Counted from the stretch's first letter, positions 54,878-64,000 are shown. The stretch is 64,000 nucleotides of DNA from a bacterium (GCA_016716565.1 JADJWC010000002.1:434001-498000); one strand, 5' to 3'. Program-made: numbers and translations. The notes: a model not told the origin generated them from the letters alone.

Positions 54878-56932
54878 TTAACACTTTATCCTGATATCCA
54901 CTGCAAAGATATTATTATCATCCGTAACCACAAGTGGATTAAGATCGCACTCGGTTATTTCTTTGTGATTCAGCATCATCTGAGCGACCGATTTTATCGT
55001 ATTTTTTATTTTGACAAGATCAGCAGGTTTTTCGCCACGTACTCCCTGAATTATTTTTCCGATTTTTGTTCGATTGATCATTTCGTCAATATCTAAATCA
55101 TTTAAATATGCTGACCGGATAACGGTATCATCAAAATATTCAACATATTTCCCGCCTGAACCGAACATTACCATCGGTCCAAAACTCGGATCACGAAATC
55201 CGCCAACCAATAACTCAAACTTTGTATGAATGAATGGCTGGATAAGAAATGAGTCGAGCTGCATACTTTTTTGTTTGAAGTTATTTATCATTTCATCTGC
55301 AGTTTTGATTAATTCAGCTTTATCTTTGATGTTTAATACGACACCTTTCAAATCGGATTTGTGAATAATTTTTTCTCCAACTGCTTTCATTACGACGGGA
55401 TATTTCAAATCTGATTTCTTCAAATCATCATAACCAAATAATTGGGTCTTAACAATTGGAAGACTATAGAATTCAGATACTTTAATAACATCTTCCTGCG
55501 ATAGAAAACGACCGGCTTCGAATTTTATTCCTTCAATTTTTACACTCTCTGCATTCAACCTGTGTTTATGATTAGATTTATTTCTGAACTTCAGCATATT
55601 ACCAATCACAACAGCAGGTTCTTCAGACCGTCTGAACAATGAACGTTTAGTTTTCGATTCTTTTCTGTACATATCCCAGAACTCAGGTAGCGGCATAACA
55701 ACCTGAAAAATTGGTTTTTCGCTTTGTATTTCATTTATCCCTTCAATCACAGGCATTGCGGGAACCATTATCGGTTCAACAAAAACCGAAATAACCGCAT
55801 CAACATTTTTGTCTTCAACCAGAAATTCGTTGACTTGCTTGAATTGTTCTGCAGTTCCGCCAGGAAGAAGATCAACCGGATTGTTAACACTTCCCTGTGG
55901 ATGAACAATCTCTCGAAGTTTCGATTTTGTTTCGTGAGTCAGTTCAGCAAGAGATAAATTATTCCTTTCAAGAGTATCTACAGTAAGAATAGCCGGACCA
56001 CCAGCATTAGTAAGAACCGCAACTCTATTGCCTTTTGGCATTGGAAAATCTTCAAAGCCTTTTGCTGTGTTGAACATATCGTTCAAATCATCTGCACGTA
56101 TTATTCCAAATTGATGGAGCACTGCATCAACAACTTTATCGCTGCTTCCCATCGCGCCGGTGTGAGATGATGCAGCTTTAATTCCGCTGGAAGTTCTTCC
56201 ACCTTTTAAAACGATCACAGGTTTGGTGATTTTTTCTTCAATAAAATTTTTTAAAAACTCTTCTCCTGCTTCAAAACTTTCAAGATAGTATGTAATCACA
56301 CTTACATTTTTATCCATCTCCCAAAACTCAAGAAGATCATTTTCAGTGACATCCGCTTTGTTGCCAACACTGATGAACTGAGAAAATCTGATATCAGTTT
56401 CGCGCAGAGAATTCAAAACTGCTGCACCTATTGCACCACTTTGCGAACAAAATGCCATCTTCCCGTTTCGTGGTTCTTCTGCTACAAAAGTTGCGTTCAT
56501 TTTTACTTCAGGATGTGTGTTGATAATTCCCATGCAATTTGGTCCAACCAACTTTGCCCCTGATTTCTTTACTAATTCTAAAATTCTTTTTTCTTCCTGC
56601 TCACCTTCTTTTCCGGTTTCTTTGAATCCTGCTGTGATGAGAATAAGAGCTTTTGTTCCTTTATCTGTGAGTTGTTTGATGGATTCTTCCACAAACTGTT
56701 TCGGGACCATTATTATTGCGAGATCAATTTTCTCTTTTACTGATTCAATAGTCGGGAAGCATTTGTAACCTAAAACTTCATCCGATTTGGGATTAATCAG
56801 AAAAAGTTTTCCGGTGAAGCCGTATTGTTTTATTGATTTAGTTAATTCATAACCAAGTGATTTTGGTTTGGAGGAAGCCCCGACAACACAAATTGATTCG
56901 GGATAGAAATAATCATTAAAAACAGCAGTCAT
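54878..56932 (-). CDS. ADP-forming acyl-CoA synthetase (acetate-CoA ligase type), fused alpha and beta parts
   Basis: A 684-residue enzyme of the NDP-forming acyl-CoA synthetase superfamily: CoA-binding domain ('SICVVGASSKPKSLGYELTKSI' near residue 12), succinyl-CoA ligase-like domains with the phosphohistidine in 'AASSHTGAMGSSDKV' (about 255), and a C-terminal ATP-grasp ('YPVVMKAVGEKIIHKSDLKGV'). It interconverts acyl-CoA + ADP + Pi and acid + ATP + CoA. Fused alpha-beta order as in archaeal and syntrophic enzymes. Single gene; substrate not predictable. Confidence 0.92.
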   Translation of the reverse strand: MTAVFNDYFYPESICVVGASSKPKSLGYELTKSIKQYGFTGKLFLINPKSDEVLGYKCFPTIESVKEKIDLAIIMVPKQFVEESIKQLTDKGTKALILITAGFKETGKEGEQEEKRILELVKKSGAKLVGPNCMGIINTHPEVKMNATFVAEEPRNGKMAFCSQSGAIGAAVLNSLRETDIRFSQFISVGNKADVTENDLLEFWEMDKNVSVITYYLESFEAGEEFLKNFIEEKITKPVIVLKGGRTSSGIKAASSHTGAMGSSDKVVDAVLHQFGIIRADDLNDMFNTAKGFEDFPMPKGNRVAVLTNAGGPAILTVDTLERNNLSLAELTHETKSKLREIVHPQGSVNNPVDLLPGGTAEQFKQVNEFLVEDKNVDAVISVFVEPIMVPAMPVIEGINEIQSEKPIFQVVMPLPEFWDMYRKESKTKRSLFRRSEEPAVVIGNMLKFRNKSNHKHRLNAESVKIEGIKFEAGRFLSQEDVIKVSEFYSLPIVKTQLFGYDDLKKSDLKYPVVMKAVGEKIIHKSDLKGVVLNIKDKAELIKTADEMINNFKQKSMQLDSFLIQPFIHTKFELLVGGFRDPSFGPMVMFGSGGKYVEYFDDTVIRSAYLNDLDIDEMINRTKIGKIIQGVRGEKPADLVKIKNTIKSVAQMMLNHKEITECDLNPLVVTDDNNIFAVDIRIKC

Positions 56933-57073
56933 TTTTATTCCTGAATTTTTAGAAAGTGTATCCCAAACTTAAGGCATATTGATGAAAGAATCTTTCAATT
57001 TCCGGCTTAACAAACTTTAGAACTGAAATTTTCTGAACTAAATTTCTGGTGTGAAATCTCTCAGGGTAATTTC

Positions 57074-57190
57074 TATTTTTGAATTGAACGAAATATTTCT
57101 AAACTTTTAAAGCTCCGCTGCCAGAAAGGGAGTTGGTATTTAGCCACCCGTGATATCAGCTTCCTGCAGCCGGGGCTTTTTATTTTATCA
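57074..57190 (+). ncRNA. Candidate structured small RNA with terminator, antisense to a T9SS gene end
   Basis: An exact TAnnTTTG box (57074-57081) is followed by a 13-pair stem (57109-57121 with 57066+100 i.e. 57166-57179, one bulged C) and TTTTTATTTT on the + strand, with a 44-base loop that holds a further GGG...CCC pairing. No + strand gene precedes it. The 3' end overlaps the stop of the minus-strand beta-helix gene. It could instead be that gene's terminator; the T run after the stem is stronger on +. Confidence 0.4.
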
Positions 57191-59027
57191 AAAGCATTTT
57201 CTTCGATTCAACAAAATTTGCTGCTTGAATAGTATAAATATAAACTCCGCTTGATAAGTTGTTTGCATTAAAATTAATTTCATATTTACCGGCAGGTTTT
57301 TCTTCATTAACAAGTATGGCAATTTCATTACCGAGAATATCAAAAACTTTTAGAGTCACATTTCCGCCCGTTGACAAAAAGTAACTTATTTTGGTTGATG
57401 GATTGAAAGGGTTTGGATAATTCTGTTCGAGACTGTACTCGTCAGCGATAAATTCGTTAGCAACCTCACTTACTATACAATCAAATTCATCCGCACCGAT
57501 ATCAGGAGTTTGTAAATTTCTTTGTTCGCCATCAATATCCATTGTGATTCCGGAGATTGGTGTGCCTGTCATTTCGATGCATACATTTTGCCTTCTGTCA
57601 ATATGGAGATCCGGGTTTGCAAAAGTAGTCAGAGAATTAAAACTATGGATATCCATTCCTGCAGACTGCCATTCTGATAATGTTTTATGATGGATGCCGT
57701 TTTTTCCTGCGAGAAAATTATTCTGATTGTCTCCAACATAAAGATCATTATAATCTGAAACTAGACTGCCTGAACCACAATCATTTAAAGCAAATGAATA
57801 ATACGGTGATTCATCCCTGGTATTTATTAATATATTATTCTTCGCGATGATATTTGAGCAGTTGTTTGCAATAAACAATGAGGCAGAACCATACTTATTA
57901 TTTCCAGTTCCTGTCAAGTAAACTGAGTTGTGATAGACCTTCGCAAAATCCTGATTCCTTAATTGAATACCGCTCACGGAAGCACTTGGCGCAGAAGATT
58001 TACTTTGGATGTCATAAATCATATTGTTGTAAACAGTGTTAATACATCCTTTAAATGATGAAGTACCATTTAAGATAATTCCGATTCCACCATAGTAACC
58101 ATCATCTACTGAAATATTATGAACAATATTATTTCGGATTATATCACCTGTACCAGCAACAGATGCGATGCCTGGAGAATAAATGACTTGACTTCTGTTG
58201 TGTAAATTTTGAACAGTATTGTTTTCGATAATCGTATATTGACCAAAAGTAACATTGATTCCCATCGATATCAGGCTGTCAGCTTCTGAACCGATATAAT
58301 TTCCGCGAATAATGTTTCCGTTCATTCGATAAAATAATGATGCTAAATTTATCCCGACTGCAGCTTTCTTAATGAAATTGTTTTGAATAACATTGCTGTC
58401 GGGAGCGAAGTTGCCCGAATGATGAAGGAAAACAATACCGGCACTTTTTCTTGTATAATCTTCACATTCAACTGTTAGATTTTGAACAATGTTATGATTA
58501 GAATTATTTATAAAAATAACTCCATCATTGAACTCAAAGTTTTCATTCTGAAGCGAGTGAATTCTTAATGAACTTGTTCCAGTTAAACTTATTCCATCAA
58601 TCGTAAAGTAACTTACATTAATTAAACTAAGAACCGCTTCACCATCTGCTTCTATTATTACATTTTTATCTTGAGCTGGCTTAAGAGTAATTCTATTATT
58701 GTGTCCAGTTCCGGAAATTGGTCCGACAAGTATAAATCCCGGTGAGCCCGATGCCGAACGGTATAGCTCATCTATTAATTCCAGACTTACTTCACCAGAT
58801 ATTCCATCCAAACTTAATTTTCTGAATGCTGAATCAATTGTAGGAAAATATCCTCCCGCTCCAATGGTATACGTACCAGCTGAGAGTGGATTGGAAAGCG
58901 GTGAATCTGGTTTTGTAGGAATTGAATAATCTGCTCTAAAACCGAATGCTTCCAATTCTTGAGAAAATGAATCACAAGATATCAGAATTATAATTGTCAG
59001 AATTGTCAAAACATTTAAGTTTTTCAT
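57180..59027 (-). CDS. Right-handed beta-helix protein with T9SS sorting domain
   Basis: A 615-residue secreted protein: signal peptide (about 1-23), parallel beta-helix ('NNRITLKPAQDKNVIIEADG', 'NIVQNLTVECEDYTRKSAGIV', 'RIHSLQNENFEFND' and similar turns, about 60-430), a choice-of-anchor-Q-like 'GADEFDC' end, and a sorting domain 'NYPNPFNPSTKISYFL ... LSSGVYIYTIQ'. AAGGAGTGCACC precedes the ATG. Probably an extracellular polysaccharide-active or adhesin-like protein. It shares architecture with the 38.9-40.8 kb protein. Confidence 0.82.
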   Translation of the reverse strand: MKNLNVLTILTIIILISCDSFSQELEAFGFRADYSIPTKPDSPLSNPLSAGTYTIGAGGYFPTIDSAFRKLSLDGISGEVSLELIDELYRSASGSPGFILVGPISGTGHNNRITLKPAQDKNVIIEADGEAVLSLINVSYFTIDGISLTGTSSLRIHSLQNENFEFNDGVIFINNSNHNIVQNLTVECEDYTRKSAGIVFLHHSGNFAPDSNVIQNNFIKKAAVGINLASLFYRMNGNIIRGNYIGSEADSLISMGINVTFGQYTIIENNTVQNLHNRSQVIYSPGIASVAGTGDIIRNNIVHNISVDDGYYGGIGIILNGTSSFKGCINTVYNNMIYDIQSKSSAPSASVSGIQLRNQDFAKVYHNSVYLTGTGNNKYGSASLFIANNCSNIIAKNNILINTRDESPYYSFALNDCGSGSLVSDYNDLYVGDNQNNFLAGKNGIHHKTLSEWQSAGMDIHSFNSLTTFANPDLHIDRRQNVCIEMTGTPISGITMDIDGEQRNLQTPDIGADEFDCIVSEVANEFIADEYSLEQNYPNPFNPSTKISYFLSTGGNVTLKVFDILGNEIAILVNEEKPAGKYEINFNANNLSSGVYIYTIQAANFVESKKMLLIK

Positions 59028-59348
59028 TGGTGCACTCCTTAGAATTTGAATTTATTTTTCTTTTAAAGTCGCACACCAAATAAATAATAAATGAATGGGG
59101 GGTAGTTATCAAGGATGTGTCAAAGGTTTGTAATAACTTTCCAAGAGTTTAGAATATGTTGCAAATGTTTATAATAATGTTGCAGATGTGATTTTGATTC
59201 AAATTTGAAGGTTCAAAAAATCAGAATTTTGCATAACTGATTCGGCCACGTGAATATTTATCAAACTTCGAAATTGCTTTTTCTCCCTGTATTTTACTCT
59301 CCTTTTCTCTAATTTTGGCTTAACTTTAACTACATTTTAAGGTGCTCT
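59028..59348. promoter_or_regulatory. Divergent promoter region
   Basis: A 320-base AT-rich gap between the beta-helix gene (minus) and the kinase gene (plus). It includes direct repeats of AATATGTTGCAAATGTTTATAATAATGTTGCAGATG type words near 59155-59190. No gene or known RNA is visible. Confidence 0.35.
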
Positions 59349-60548
59349 ATGAAAATGTCTGGCGGTCCGGCATCGGTCAATCTGAAAATTGTGCTTTTAA
59401 TAATCGCTGTTCTTATTGCAATAGGAACTCTTTATTACACACAAACACTAGTGCGTAAACTTCAAGAAAAGGAACGGCAGATTGTTGAACTTTATGCAAA
59501 AGGGATAGAATACCTCGCAAACACAACTAATCCTGATGTTGACATCACTTTCCTTTTCGACAATATCATTAAACCTATCGATTTCCCGTTAATTCAATCG
59601 GATGCAGAGAACAATGTTTACAACCGGACAGACATCCGTAATGTTGAAATTGATACGACCTTAACAAACGAACAATTCAAAACATTTATTGCTGAACTTA
59701 TTGCTGAGATGGATGCAACTCACCCTCCTATTGAAGTTAAGTACGAGGGTATCATCATAAACAAAATTCACTATGGAGATTCAGAGCACATAAAACAATT
59801 GCGTTACTATCCATATATACAGTTATCTATTGCGGCACTTTTTATAATAATAGGATACATTAGTTTCAGCAGTATCAAGCGAAGCGAGCAGAGTAATATC
59901 TGGGTTGGAATGGCAAAAGAAACAGCTCACCAGTTTGGAACACCTATTTCCAGTCTGATGGGATGGCTGGAAATGTTGAAATTAAATTACCAGGATCCGG
60001 ATAAAGTCATTGATATTTCAGAAGAGATTAGCAGCGATGTTGAAAAGCTGAATAGAATTACGTACAGATTTTCCAAGATTGGCTCCAAGCCTGAACTTTC
60101 AAATCAAAATGTTATCGAAGAACTAAAACAAGTAACCTCTTATTTTGAAAGACGGCTTCCGCAAACAGGCAAAAAAGTTGACCTGATAATTTCAGGCGAT
60201 GAAAAAGCCTGTGCCGAAGTGAATCCAGAGTTGTTTGGATGGGTAATAGAAAATCTTATTAAGAATGCCCTCGATGCTATTGAAGGCACAACAGGGAAAA
60301 TTGAAATTTCAGTGAAGGAATTAAAAAGCAAAGTTGAAGTGGAAGTTAAAGACAGCGGCAAAGGTATTGAAATGAAAAGAAGGAAAGATGTGTTCAGACC
60401 GGGATACAGCACCAAGAAACGCGGCTGGGGACTTGGACTCAGTCTTTCCAAAAGAATAATCGAAGGTTATCACGGCGGAAAGATTTTCGTTAAAAGCTCA
60501 ATGCCCGGTGAAGGAACAACTTTTAAAATAATTTTAAAAAGCTGTTAA
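59349..60548 (+). CDS. Sensor histidine kinase with extracytoplasmic domain
   Basis: A 399-residue kinase: two membrane segments (about 10-28 and 158-178) with an external domain of about 130 residues between, an atypical dimerisation box ('GMAKETAHQFGTPISSLMGWLEML', core 'AHQFGTPISSL', His about 196) and a full HATPase ('NLIKNALDAIEG', 'DSGKGIEMK', 'GWGLGLSLSKRIIEGYHGG'). There is no HAMP. No response regulator is adjacent. Its stop overlaps the convergent nadA stop by four bases. Signal unknown. Confidence 0.9.
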   Translation: MKMSGGPASVNLKIVLLIIAVLIAIGTLYYTQTLVRKLQEKERQIVELYAKGIEYLANTTNPDVDITFLFDNIIKPIDFPLIQSDAENNVYNRTDIRNVEIDTTLTNEQFKTFIAELIAEMDATHPPIEVKYEGIIINKIHYGDSEHIKQLRYYPYIQLSIAALFIIIGYISFSSIKRSEQSNIWVGMAKETAHQFGTPISSLMGWLEMLKLNYQDPDKVIDISEEISSDVEKLNRITYRFSKIGSKPELSNQNVIEELKQVTSYFERRLPQTGKKVDLIISGDEKACAEVNPELFGWVIENLIKNALDAIEGTTGKIEISVKELKSKVEVEVKDSGKGIEMKRRKDVFRPGYSTKKRGWGLGLSLSKRIIEGYHGGKIFVKSSMPGEGTTFKIILKSC

Positions 60549-61486
60549 CTCATTTCCAGCATTCTGTTAATCGGAATTAGTGCTTTCTCTGCAATTTTAG
60601 GATCAATGATTATTTCCGGAAATTTATTTTCCATACACAGGTACAACTTTTCCATCGTATTAAGTTTCATATAAGGGCATTCATTGCAGGAACAACTTTC
60701 CTCTTCCGGAGGAGCTGCAATAAAAATCTTATTCGGTTCCGCTTTTTTCATCTGGTGAATAATTCCCGGCTCGGTTGCAACGATGTACGAGTGAGATTTA
60801 TCCTCTGAAATAAATTTCAACAATTTACTTGTTGAGCCAATAAAGTTTGCCCACATCAGAACCGAATCTGTACACTCCGGATGTGCTATTAATTTAGCTC
60901 CCGGATTTTCTGTCAATAACTTAATTATTTTTTCTTCACTGAAATGCTCATGCACTATACACGAACCTTCCCACAAAAGCATATCTCTGCCAGTTTTTTT
61001 TATTAGATACTTGCCAAGATTTTTATCCGGCGAGAAAAGAATCTGCTGTTCTTTTGGAATCTGATTAATTATTTTTTCCGCACTGCTAGATGTGCAGATT
61101 ATATCACTTAATGCTTTTACTTCTGCAGTACAATTGATATATGTAATTGCTAAATGATCCGGATGCATTTTTCTAAATTCAGCAAACTTATCTGCCGGAC
61201 AACCTTCGGCAAGAGAACATCCTGCTTCGAGATCCGGAAGTAGCACAAGCTTATTTGGGTTCAAAATCTTCGCAGTCTCTGCCATAAAATGAACACCTGC
61301 GAAAACGATTACTTCAGCACTTGTATCTTTAGCTTTTCTAGCTAGTTCCAAACTGTCCCCTACAAAATCAGCAATATCCTGAATCTCCGATTCCTGGTAA
61401 TAATGAGCCAAAATAACTGCATTAAGCTGTTCCTTTTTTTGAAGGATTTTTTCAGCCAAATCTGTCGTGGTTACTGTATCAATCAT
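60545..61486 (-). CDS. nadA: Quinolinate synthase NadA
   Basis: A 313-residue NadA that condenses iminoaspartate with dihydroxyacetone phosphate to make quinolinate for NAD. The three cluster cysteines are in 'LEAGCSLAEGCP', 'TSSSAEKIIN'/'DIICTS', and 'SCNECPYMKLNT'; 'HYYQESEIQDIADFVGDSL' opens the first domain. Separate unit, converging with the kinase. Confidence 0.96.
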   Translation of the reverse strand: MIDTVTTTDLAEKILQKKEQLNAVILAHYYQESEIQDIADFVGDSLELARKAKDTSAEVIVFAGVHFMAETAKILNPNKLVLLPDLEAGCSLAEGCPADKFAEFRKMHPDHLAITYINCTAEVKALSDIICTSSSAEKIINQIPKEQQILFSPDKNLGKYLIKKTGRDMLLWEGSCIVHEHFSEEKIIKLLTENPGAKLIAHPECTDSVLMWANFIGSTSKLLKFISEDKSHSYIVATEPGIIHQMKKAEPNKIFIAAPPEEESCSCNECPYMKLNTMEKLYLCMENKFPEIIIDPKIAEKALIPINRMLEMS

Positions 61487-61572
61487 AATAATTCACTCCA
61501 ACAAAGATTTAATAGGGATTGCAAATACCATTTTACAGGTAATATTTACACTGAAATTATTTTTCTCAATAA

Positions 61573-61653
61573 TTAGCTTATTTGAAACATAAAAACAATA
61601 TAAAAACCAGTGGCATTGATATTGATAATTATAAAACGAAATAGTTTAAGCAT
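61573..61653 (-). CDS. Possible 26-residue hydrophobic peptide
   Basis: A short frame starting at ATG with GGAGGG five to six bases upstream, downstream of aroB and the hairpin at 61682-61711. It encodes a largely hydrophobic peptide ('LFRFIIININATGFYIVFMF'). The strong ribosome site is the only support. It could be a leader peptide for nadA or chance. Confidence 0.3.
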   Translation of the reverse strand: MLKLFRFIIININATGFYIVFMFQIS

Positions 61654-61681
61654 AGCATCCCTCCAAATATGACACACAAAG

Positions 61682-61711
61682 CTGCCGGGTTTCGCCCTCA
61701 CAATCCGGCAG
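61682..61711. terminator. Hairpin downstream of aroB
   Basis: A seven-base stem CTGCCGG/CCGGCAG with a 16-base loop, nine bases past the aroB stop. Neither strand has a good T run, so it may be a terminator, processing site or leader structure. Confidence 0.5.
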
Positions 61712-61719
61712 TTGCCCTT

Positions 61720-62814
61720 TTAAACCAAAATCTTATTCGTTTTATTTAGCACTTTAAGCACTGCTTTTTTGTTTGCCCGAACATCTACTAAAATTTCACC
61801 GAAGTCTTTTATCAGAACAAACCGGTTCTGTCCTTCTTTATTCTTTTTATCGTATCTCATTGATCTGAGGATATCTTCTCCATCGAATTTGGTTGACTTT
61901 AATTCAGCTTTGAATTTCAGTGGGAGTTCAATCATTTTATCAAGCTTGTTCTGATTTATAAAACCTAATTCATAAGAAAGATATAGTGCGTTTAATATTC
62001 CGATTATGACAGCTTTGCCATGAGAAATTTTATAATTAGAAATGCTTTCATAAGCATGAGCGAAAGTGTGACCAAAGTTTAGAATCTTTCGCAATCCGGA
62101 TTTTTCAAATTCATCCACAGATACTACAGCTGATTTTATTTTTATGCATTGCAAAATAATTTCGTTAATAAATTTTAAATTCAATTTTTTCAACAGATGA
62201 AAATCGGAAAGAAGCTTATTATATAATGTCTTATCTGTCAGATATGAATATTTAATTACCTCACCGAATCCTGAAATTATCTCTTTCTGTGGTAGTGTTT
62301 TAAGAAAACCTATGTCAATCAACACAAATGACGGCGAATTAAATGATCCAATTAGATTTTTTGCTTCCCTGAAATTCACGCTTGTTTTGCTGCCAATTGA
62401 GCTATCAACCATCGAAAGAAATGTTGTTGGTATATGAACGAGTGGAACTCCCCGCATATATGTGGAAGCAATAAATCCTGCAAGATCACCAATTGTCCCA
62501 CCACCAATTGAAATTATAAGTGTGTCTCTTCCAAATTGTTGTTTGTAAAGAGCAGAATAAATTTTAGTAGTAGCATCAAGTGATTTATTTTTTTCAGAAG
62601 CTGTTACAACCGAGTAATGTATTTTCTCTGCAACTGCGTTTATTGTTCGCTTTATTTTATTGCCGAAATACTGCTTCATGTTTCTGTCAAGAATTACAAA
62701 AATTCTTTTGGGAAGATCGTATTCAGATATTAACTCAGGAAGAATCGGGAGTGTATCGCTGCCGACAAATACCGGATAGTTTTGCTTTATTGATTTGACT
62801 AAGACTTTGTTCAA
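61720..62814 (-). CDS. aroB: 3-Dehydroquinate synthase
   Basis: A 364-residue AroB of the shikimate pathway: converts DAHP to 3-dehydroquinate with NAD and zinc. NAD-binding 'IGGGTIGDLAGFIASTYMRG', zinc ligands in 'EVIKYS' and 'HTFAHAYE...HGKAV' (His pair). The upstream aroK stops 16 bases before its start, so they are co-transcribed. Confidence 0.96.
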   Translation of the reverse strand: MNKVLVKSIKQNYPVFVGSDTLPILPELISEYDLPKRIFVILDRNMKQYFGNKIKRTINAVAEKIHYSVVTASEKNKSLDATTKIYSALYKQQFGRDTLIISIGGGTIGDLAGFIASTYMRGVPLVHIPTTFLSMVDSSIGSKTSVNFREAKNLIGSFNSPSFVLIDIGFLKTLPQKEIISGFGEVIKYSYLTDKTLYNKLLSDFHLLKKLNLKFINEIILQCIKIKSAVVSVDEFEKSGLRKILNFGHTFAHAYESISNYKISHGKAVIIGILNALYLSYELGFINQNKLDKMIELPLKFKAELKSTKFDGEDILRSMRYDKKNKEGQNRFVLIKDFGEILVDVRANKKAVLKVLNKTNKILV

Positions 62815-62830
62815 GATTTTCTAAAATTAT

Positions 62831-63370
62831 TTATGATTCACTCAAAATAAATTTTGCAATTATATCAACAGTTTTCCCCACAGTTTGATTATCGGTATCA
62901 ATGATGAAATCAGCTTGCTCATAATATCCCTTCCGGGCATCGAGGAGCTGATTTATCCGCAATAAAAATTCTTCCTTCGTTGGAACTTCTTCCCCCTCAA
63001 AAATAAAAGCAGGACGATCTCTTTTAAATCTTAATCTTTTATAAGCCATTTCAGGAGATGATTTCAAATAAATTATTTTCCCGGATGATTTGATTATGCT
63101 GAAATTTTCTTCGCTAGCAATTGCACCCCCGCCAAGCGAAATGATTGATTCATTTTTTTCTGAAAGCTTTCTTAAAATCTCCGTCTCAATTTTTCTGAAA
63201 TAACTTTCTCCTTTAGTGTCAAATATCTCAACAACTTTCATCCCTTCCTGGTTTTCGACTTCTTTATCGAGATCAAAAAAATTCCATCCGAGAGTGTTCG
63301 CAAGAATTGGTCCGATGGTGCTTTTTCCCGCAGCCATAAATCCGGTTAAGTAATATATTTTTTTCTTCAT
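62831..63370 (-). CDS. aroK: Shikimate kinase
   Basis: A 179-residue P-loop kinase that phosphorylates shikimate. Walker A 'GFMAAGKSTIGP', 'FFDLDKEVENQEGM' (shikimate Asp), 'ESYFRKIETEIL', 'ISLGGGAI' and 'RLRFKRDRPAF' (lid Arg). The start at 63370 (MKKKIYY) is chosen; the TTG at 63385 would add five residues. Coupled with aroB. Confidence 0.95.
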   Translation of the reverse strand: MKKKIYYLTGFMAAGKSTIGPILANTLGWNFFDLDKEVENQEGMKVVEIFDTKGESYFRKIETEILRKLSEKNESIISLGGGAIASEENFSIIKSSGKIIYLKSSPEMAYKRLRFKRDRPAFIFEGEEVPTKEEFLLRINQLLDARKGYYEQADFIIDTDNQTVGKTVDIIAKFILSES

Positions 63371-63432
63371 AAGTAGATAGTTCAAAAATAGGTTTTATCG
63401 GTTGAATATTAAAGGCGGGTAGTTGTGATGAA

Positions 63433-64000
63433 TCAGAAGCTGAATACAAAACCGAGAATAAATGTGAGTCCATCGATATCAATTTTTGTATCGAATGCGT
63501 TTTCCGGAAGATCAATTACGTTTCCTTGGTAAATAACTTGTGCCTTTGAGTACTTGCTCGAAACGGTGTACTGCGGATTACGAAACTTCATCTCAAATCT
63601 TGCTGCAACTTCAGGAATAATTACATAGTCCATCGAAGCAGAAACATGCAATCCCAGAGCGAATTTTCTCTGAGTTACTTCAAGTTCAACATCCTGAAAT
63701 TTTCTTACGAATTCACCGATATAATATCCGAGACCTCCACCCATCATAAATTTGAAATCTTCAGTTGAAAAAGGGAAATGATAATAAGCGGTAAGTTCTA
63801 TCGGTACAACTCTGAAACCGTCTTCAACTTCAAATATGAAAACCTGGTTGCCAATAAATGCTGTTAGATTGGGCAGATACAAAGTTTTACTAATATACTC
63901 AGCATTTAAACCAAGCAGAAACTCCTTCGAAAATCTGTAACGAACATCAAGCGCAGGGCTCCAGATATCTTCAAATGTTGTAGATCTATTTCTCACTTCC
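63433..64000 (-). CDS. Outer-membrane beta-barrel protein, truncated by window edge
   Basis: At least 187 residues; the N-terminus lies beyond the window. Alternating aromatic strands ('DVRYRFSKEFLLGLNAEYISKTLY', 'FALGLHVSASMDYVIIPEVAARFEMKF') end in 'LTFILGFVFSF' with a terminal Phe, as for OmpW/OmpA-like barrels. Family not identified. It sits upstream of aroK on the same strand. Confidence 0.7.
   Translation of the reverse strand, partial: EVRNRSTTFEDIWSPALDVRYRFSKEFLLGLNAEYISKTLYLPNLTAFIGNQVFIFEVEDGFRVVPIELTAYYHFPFSTEDFKFMMGGGLGYYIGEFVRKFQDVELEVTQRKFALGLHVSASMDYVIIPEVAARFEMKFRNPQYTVSSKYSKAQVIYQGNVIDLPENAFDTKIDIDGLTFILGFVFSF

Noticed and set aside
1..64000. CRISPR array, prophage, integron or rRNA operon
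   Set aside because: No regularly spaced repeats, no phage structural genes, no integrase and no rRNA-like sequence were seen.

Overview
This looks like a chromosomal window from a low-GC member of the Ignavibacteria/Bacteroidota-Chlorobiota lineage. Four proteins end in a type IX secretion (T9SS) sorting domain, two of them with the 'NYPNPFNPSTK' signature usual in Ignavibacteria. There is a PorV/PorQ-family protein, a DUF3078 barrel, a DUF4249 lipoprotein beside a TonB-dependent receptor, and a two-sided GlyRS of the alpha2 type. One TAnnTTTG promoter-like box precedes a terminator. The lineage is inferred from gene content only.  Layout. 1-3.2 kb: fasciclin protein, a frameshifted PLP decarboxylase and a SCO1/PCuAC copper-delivery pair. 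3.3-10.5 kb: an Hmc/NrfD-type membrane redox module (Tat-exported 4Fe-4S protein, NrfD-like membrane protein, 13-heme cytochrome c) followed, on the same strand, by a heme-motif sensor kinase and two response regulators that carry GcvH-like domains without the lipoyl lysine. This is the most unusual system in the window. 10.8-16.9 kb: zf-TFIIB/LemA/M48 operon, DUF3078 and DUF3298 proteins, Sfp-type PPTase, HDAC-like hydrolase, then tRNA-Asn. 17.5-21.8 kb: a possible small RNA, then a TonB receptor/DUF4249/double-rhodanese operon in which both rhodanese active sites are lost. 21.9-32.6 kb: a long minus-strand run (BamD-like protein, thioesterase, FG-GAP protein, T9SS metalloprotease, then ccmA-B-C-D-E-F for cytochrome c maturation). 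An IS200/RAYT-like transposase with REP hairpins sits between ccmA and ccmB, and CcmE has the CxxxY heme-binding variant. 32.7-40.8 kb: HtpX, PorV/PorQ-like protein, TPR protein and two T9SS cargo proteins with genomic repeats around and inside them. 41-50 kb: glyS, a PiT phosphate transporter with its DUF47 partner, and a five-gene overlapping operon (tryptophanase, DUF4905, AMMECR1, MEMO, DUF2520). 50-64 kb: priA (frameshifted), LD-carboxypeptidase, HicBA toxin-antitoxin, ADP-forming acyl-CoA synthetase, a beta-helix T9SS protein, sensor kinase, nadA, aroB, aroK and a truncated outer-membrane barrel at the edge.  How it fits together. The ccm genes would supply c-type heme attachment needed by the 13-heme protein and by the kinase's own CxxCH motif; SCO1/PCuAC suggests a copper oxidase elsewhere. 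The Hmc-like module could exchange electrons between the quinone pool and a periplasmic multiheme carrier, while the kinase and the two REC-GcvH proteins would sense or tune it.  Data quality. Five genes (AADC-like decarboxylase, heme kinase, FG-GAP protein, a T9SS cargo protein, priA) are each broken by one apparently missing base, and in each a single base added to a short A/T run restores the family sequence. An essential-type gene such as priA being among them points to homopolymer errors in the assembly more than to five real pseudogenes. No CRISPR array, rRNA, phage or integrase was seen.
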